Positions 52,297-54,475 of a DNA stretch of 54,475 bases are shown one piece after another. The DNA is taken from NCBI GenBank assembly GCA_017451645.1, contig JAFTNZ010000026.1, forward strand, positions 1 to 54,475, read 5' to 3'. The translations under genes were made by a program, and so were the position numbers. This stretch comes from Bacteroidaceae bacterium. GTDB lineage: Bacteria; Bacteroidota; Bacteroidia; Bacteroidales; Bacteroidaceae. The notes below the pieces were generated by a model. It did not search any database and was not told the DNA's origin. It worked only from the letters and a program-made list of their open reading frames with translations. How positions within the stretch are numbered: position 1 is the first letter of the stretch; every line of letters begins with the position of its first letter.

Positions 52297-53529
52297 ATGA
52301 ATTTGAAAAAACTTTTATTGGCATTGTCCTGCCTGGCTGTTCTTCCGGTTTATCCCCAGGCTACTCTGACAATGGATGATTTTTCGATAATGCCCGGCGA
52401 GTCGCGTCAGGTCACTATCGATATGACGAATACAGTTCCCATTCGTGCCTTCCAGGTGCAAGTGGTCTTCCCTGAGGGAGTGACCATGGCCAGTCGTCCG
52501 ACCGTAGTGGCTGACCGTCAGGGAAGCTATGAGGATGAGTTCGGCGAAACAGTGCAGTGCACCAAAACCCTTGGGTATAACAAATGGGAAGACGGCAGCT
52601 ACATGATAACGGTGAATGCTGACGATGCCATTCCCTTTTCGGGTACAGAAGGACCGGTGATTACCTTCAAGGTGAAAGCTGCTGATGATGCCCCTTTGGG
52701 CGAGAGTGTCATCACTTTGCAGGATATGGAACTTGTCTTCGAGAATGGCTACGACTATGTGCGCCCTGCAAGCAGTATCTGTCGGGTGACGGTTTATCAC
52801 ACCCATATTCCCGGTGACGACGGTGTCTGCACCCTGTGCGGCGAGCCGCTCGAACTTGTTATTGATGACAGTGGGGAGACTTGTGCCGACTTTGTTCCCG
52901 AATATACCACTTATGCCAAAGCTGCTTACAAGCGTGAGTTCGATACAGGATATACCTATAGCATGGTGTTGCTTCCGTTTGCTCCCGATGCCGGTAGCTT
53001 GAATAATTTCCGCTTCTATAGCATGAGTAGTGTCTCCGACAATGCCGTCACTTTTGTGGAAGAACCTTTCCCGGCTGCTAATACTCCATACCTCTGCTGC
53101 TTGCGTGAAGATGCCACGGTGACGGATGCCATCACCGGTGGGGTGACAACAGTTTCCACAGAACCCGTGACTGTGTCGTGCGGCACATGGCAATTCGTAG
53201 GCTCGTTTGTGAATGGGGAGATAGATTGCACACAGGATGCTACAACTTGCAACTACGTGTTCAATCCCGTACAGAACACCTTGCACCGTGTGACGAGAAC
53301 GTTGACTCTCTGTCCCTACAGTGCATACATCCGCAATGTGCTCGCCTCGCCGTCAGCGGTTTCCAACCTGCGGGTATATATCAGTCATCCTACAGGCATC
53401 AAGGAAATTTCCAAAGACGAGGTGACACCCTTCGTCACTGGTATGTACGACCTGCAGGGACGTCCTGTTTCCAAACCGATAGAGGGTCAAATTTACATCC
53501 GGAATGGAGTGAAAGAAATAAAAAAATAA
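52297..53529 (+). CDS. secreted cohesin-domain protein with T9SS-like tail
   Basis: This 410-aa protein has a signal peptide (MNLKKLLLALSCLAVLPVYPQ). The first domain (DFSIMPGESRQVTIDMTNTVPIRAFQVQVVFPEGV...GTEGPVITFKVKA..LQDMELVF) is cohesin-like. A short HTHIPGDDGVCTLCGEPLE linker follows, containing a CxxC. The second half is beta-rich. The last 30 residues (GMYDLQGRPVSKPIEGQIYIRNGVKEIKK) are a short T9SS-like or Por-type tail. It starts 40 bp after the scaffold gene. Its cohesin could receive the dockerin of the scaffold protein and hold the assembly on the surface, which is inference. Confidence 0.75.
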   Translation: MNLKKLLLALSCLAVLPVYPQATLTMDDFSIMPGESRQVTIDMTNTVPIRAFQVQVVFPEGVTMASRPTVVADRQGSYEDEFGETVQCTKTLGYNKWEDGSYMITVNADDAIPFSGTEGPVITFKVKAADDAPLGESVITLQDMELVFENGYDYVRPASSICRVTVYHTHIPGDDGVCTLCGEPLELVIDDSGETCADFVPEYTTYAKAAYKREFDTGYTYSMVLLPFAPDAGSLNNFRFYSMSSVSDNAVTFVEEPFPAANTPYLCCLREDATVTDAITGGVTTVSTEPVTVSCGTWQFVGSFVNGEIDCTQDATTCNYVFNPVQNTLHRVTRTLTLCPYSAYIRNVLASPSAVSNLRVYISHPTGIKEISKDEVTPFVTGMYDLQGRPVSKPIEGQIYIRNGVKEIKK

Positions 53530-53555
53530 ATTGAGAATAATTGTAACACTATATT

Positions 53556-53717
53556 ATGGAAAAAAGTAACCAATATGTAGCACCTGATGTGTGTGTCGTG
53601 GAATGTCTGGTAGAAAAAGGTTATGCCTTGTCAGGGGTGGAAGACCCCATGACCATCGGTATCGGTGATGAGGTGGAGACCGCCTCTACCAAAAACTGGT
53701 GGTATAACGGCAAGTGA
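53556..53717 (+). CDS. 53-aa Cys- and Trp-containing peptide closing the protease/cohesin gene set
   Basis: The short reading frame runs from ATG 53556 to TGA 53717, 26 bp after the cohesin gene and just before a strong terminator. It begins MEKSNQYVAPDVCVVECLVEKGYALSG and ends in a Trp-Trp-Tyr motif (NWWYNGK). The pattern 'Y-x-A/P-x...V-V-E...G-Y/F-A-x-S-G' recurs in small unannotated Bacteroidales proteins beside secreted protein genes. There is no signal peptide. It has two cysteines (Cys13, Cys17). Function is unknown; a peptide substrate, signal or chaperone for the neighbouring surface proteins is possible. Confidence 0.65.
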   Translation: MEKSNQYVAPDVCVVECLVEKGYALSGVEDPMTIGIGDEVETASTKNWWYNGK

Positions 53718-53744
53718 CGCCTCGTTTGGCGCCCCCTTATTCCC

Positions 53745-53790
53745 GCAGCAGGCTGCCTCTCCGTTCGCAGCCTGCTGCTTCATTTTTCTT
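53745..53790 (+). terminator. strong intrinsic terminator after the 53-aa gene
   Basis: A perfect 12-bp stem joins GCAGCAGGCTGC (53745-53756) and GCAGCCTGCTGC (53767-53778). It has a 10-nt loop and is followed by a T-rich tract with five consecutive T. Confidence 0.85.
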
Positions 53791-53806
53791 TTCCCCCTTT
53801 TTTTCA

Positions 53807-53871
53807 TTTAACTCAGTCAACCCAAGCTACAAATAAGATAGAAAGTAGTCAACGGAAATCGTTAACATACA
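53807..53871 (+). repeat. 65-bp direct repeat, copy 1
   Basis: It starts TTTAACTCAGTCAACCCAAG and ends GTTAACATACA. Copy 2 at 53966-54030 matches at 64 of 65 positions; the copies are 94 bp apart. Confidence 0.85.
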
Positions 53872-53965
53872 CCTCTTTGTCTTCTCTTGCTTGTTCAAAA
53901 TGGGAGGGGAGTAAACCCATTTCATGACTAAGTTAAAAACAAGTCAACGATAACTAAAAATAAAG

Positions 53966-54030
53966 TTTAACTCAGTCAACCCAAGCTACAAATAGGATAG
54001 AAAGTAGTCAACGGAAATCGTTAACATACA
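53966..54030 (+). repeat. 65-bp direct repeat, copy 2
   Basis: It differs from copy 1 by one base (AAATAGGATAG instead of AAATAAGATAG). The 94-bp spacer between the copies contains a partial echo, AAGTCAACGATAACT. Confidence 0.85.
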
Positions 54031-54055
54031 ATTTTTCTCTTCCCCCTTTTTTCAT

Positions 54056-54143
54056 GCAGCCAGCTGCATAGCCAGTCGCAGCCTGCTGTGATTGCAGTTG
54101 CAGCCTGCTGCAAACGCCAACGCAGCCTGCTGCATATTTTTGG
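54056..54143 (+). repeat. four-unit tandem array with 22-bp period
   Basis: The core GCAGCCTGCTG (first unit GCAGCCAGCTG) recurs at 54056, 54078, 54100 and 54122, exactly 22 bp apart, with variable 11-bp spacers. The same core and spacing form the terminator stem at 53745-53778. Confidence 0.8.
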
Positions 54144-54307
54144 GGGGAGGCTGTTGGCTGTTGCATATATAATATAATAAGGTGTACAGTCATTCATCCC
54201 TTTCCTTACTCTTTATTGTTTTTATGTTTTACAACATATTTTCTCATTTGTTTATCAGCCATTTACCGTTTTATTTTGCATTTCTTTGAAAAAACTTCTC
54301 TAAAAGT

Positions 54308-54338
54308 TTTGTCAGTATGGAAAATAGCAGTACCTTTG
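54308..54338 (+). promoter_or_regulatory. consensus Bacteroidetes promoter, probably of an rRNA operon
   Basis: TTTG (54308-54311), a 19-bp spacer, then TACCTTTG (54331-54338): an exact match to the -33/-7 consensus with standard spacing. The following 137 nt to the window edge carry no open frame and resemble the leader that precedes 16S rRNA in Bacteroides. Confidence 0.75.
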
Positions 54339-54475
54339 CACCCGCTTTCGAACGGAAAGCAGTTGTATAAGCGGTCTTTGAAAGATTTACATAGAACAGA
54401 CAAGTAGTACAAGGAGCCATTTATTTAAGAAATGAGTGGTAAGCAAGATACGAACCGTCGATAATGATAGGATGA

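Larger units (their letters stand above)
53718..54307. other. 590-bp repeat-rich non-coding stretch
   Basis: It contains the terminator, a 65-bp direct repeat pair, and a 22-bp-period tandem array. No gene was seen; the minus-strand open frame at 54008-54193 arises from the repeats. Confidence 0.65.

Noticed and set aside
52315-53286. 323-codon open frame on the minus strand
   Set aside because: It is antisense to the cohesin-domain gene, which has a signal peptide and domain sequence. The antisense frame has none.
54056-54143. Possible CRISPR array
   Set aside because: Repeats are 11 bp with 22-bp period and the spacers are only 11 bp, too short for CRISPR. No cas genes are nearby.
1-54475. 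tRNA genes and known riboswitches
   Set aside because: No cloverleaf-like segment or known riboswitch consensus was recognised by eye. A tRNAscan-SE and Rfam run would settle this.

Overview
The window reads as chromosomal DNA of a Bacteroidales bacterium, most likely Bacteroides/Phocaeicola or a close Prevotella-like relative. Four things point there: promoters of the TAnnTTTG (-7) / TTTG (-33) type, a UpxY-type NusG paralogue beside a capsular polysaccharide locus, type IX secretion (T9SS)-like C-terminal tails, and core genes (pheS, engB, murB, nadC, FtsB-like, RmuC) of typical Bacteroidetes form. Everything here was read by eye; no database search was run.

Layout. (1) 1-12976, minus strand: the start of a helicase at the left edge, then an AT-rich capsule/exopolysaccharide operon. 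In transcription order it has a Wzx flippase, an F420-dehydrogenase-beta-like Fe-S protein, a polysaccharide pyruvyl transferase, a glycosyltransferase, a Wzy-like polymerase, a hexapeptide acyltransferase, a GT2, a second hexapeptide acyltransferase, a GT4, a toxin-antitoxin remnant, a radical SAM/SPASM protein and a final GT4. (2) 12977-19468: an accessory block between the capsule genes and upxY. It holds an 18-bp inverted repeat, a permuted NlpC/P60 (YiiX-like) protein, a two-gene AAA-ATPase + DUF4276 pair bracketed by 56-bp direct repeats that look like IS66 ends, a RelE/ParE toxin-antitoxin pair, an IS66 transposase fragment and upxY with a structured leader. (3) 19469-29634: housekeeping genes (phosphohexomutase, RmuC, FtsB/DivIC, EngB, PheS, MurB, an MBL-fold hydrolase) with intergenic palindromes. 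(4) 29943-36626, minus strand: a compact aryl-polyene-like lipid operon (acyltransferase, ketosynthase, ACP, two hotdog dehydratase-like proteins, thioesterase, MMPL exporter). (5) 36962-40465: nadC, an M23 peptidase and a glucosaminidase-LysM protein. (6) 40513-44620, minus strand: a VTC-domain polyphosphate polymerase-like protein, DUF4956 membrane protein, beta-barrel-like protein, a small T9SS-tail protein and a DUF4353 carbohydrate-binding-like protein, apparently one operon. (7) 44621-53790, plus strand: a structured leader, a 1613-aa subtilisin with discoidin, dockerin and T9SS tail, a three-cohesin/one-dockerin scaffold-like protein, another cohesin-domain protein and a 53-aa peptide, closed by a strong terminator. 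(8) 53791-54475: repeats, then a consensus promoter whose transcript probably enters an rRNA operon beyond the window.

The best candidates for undescribed biology are the dockerin-protease / cohesin-scaffold set with its small peptide and leader RNA (7), the VTC-DUF4956-DUF4353 surface operon (6), and the AAA-DUF4276 cassette placed between IS66-like ends in the capsule locus (2).
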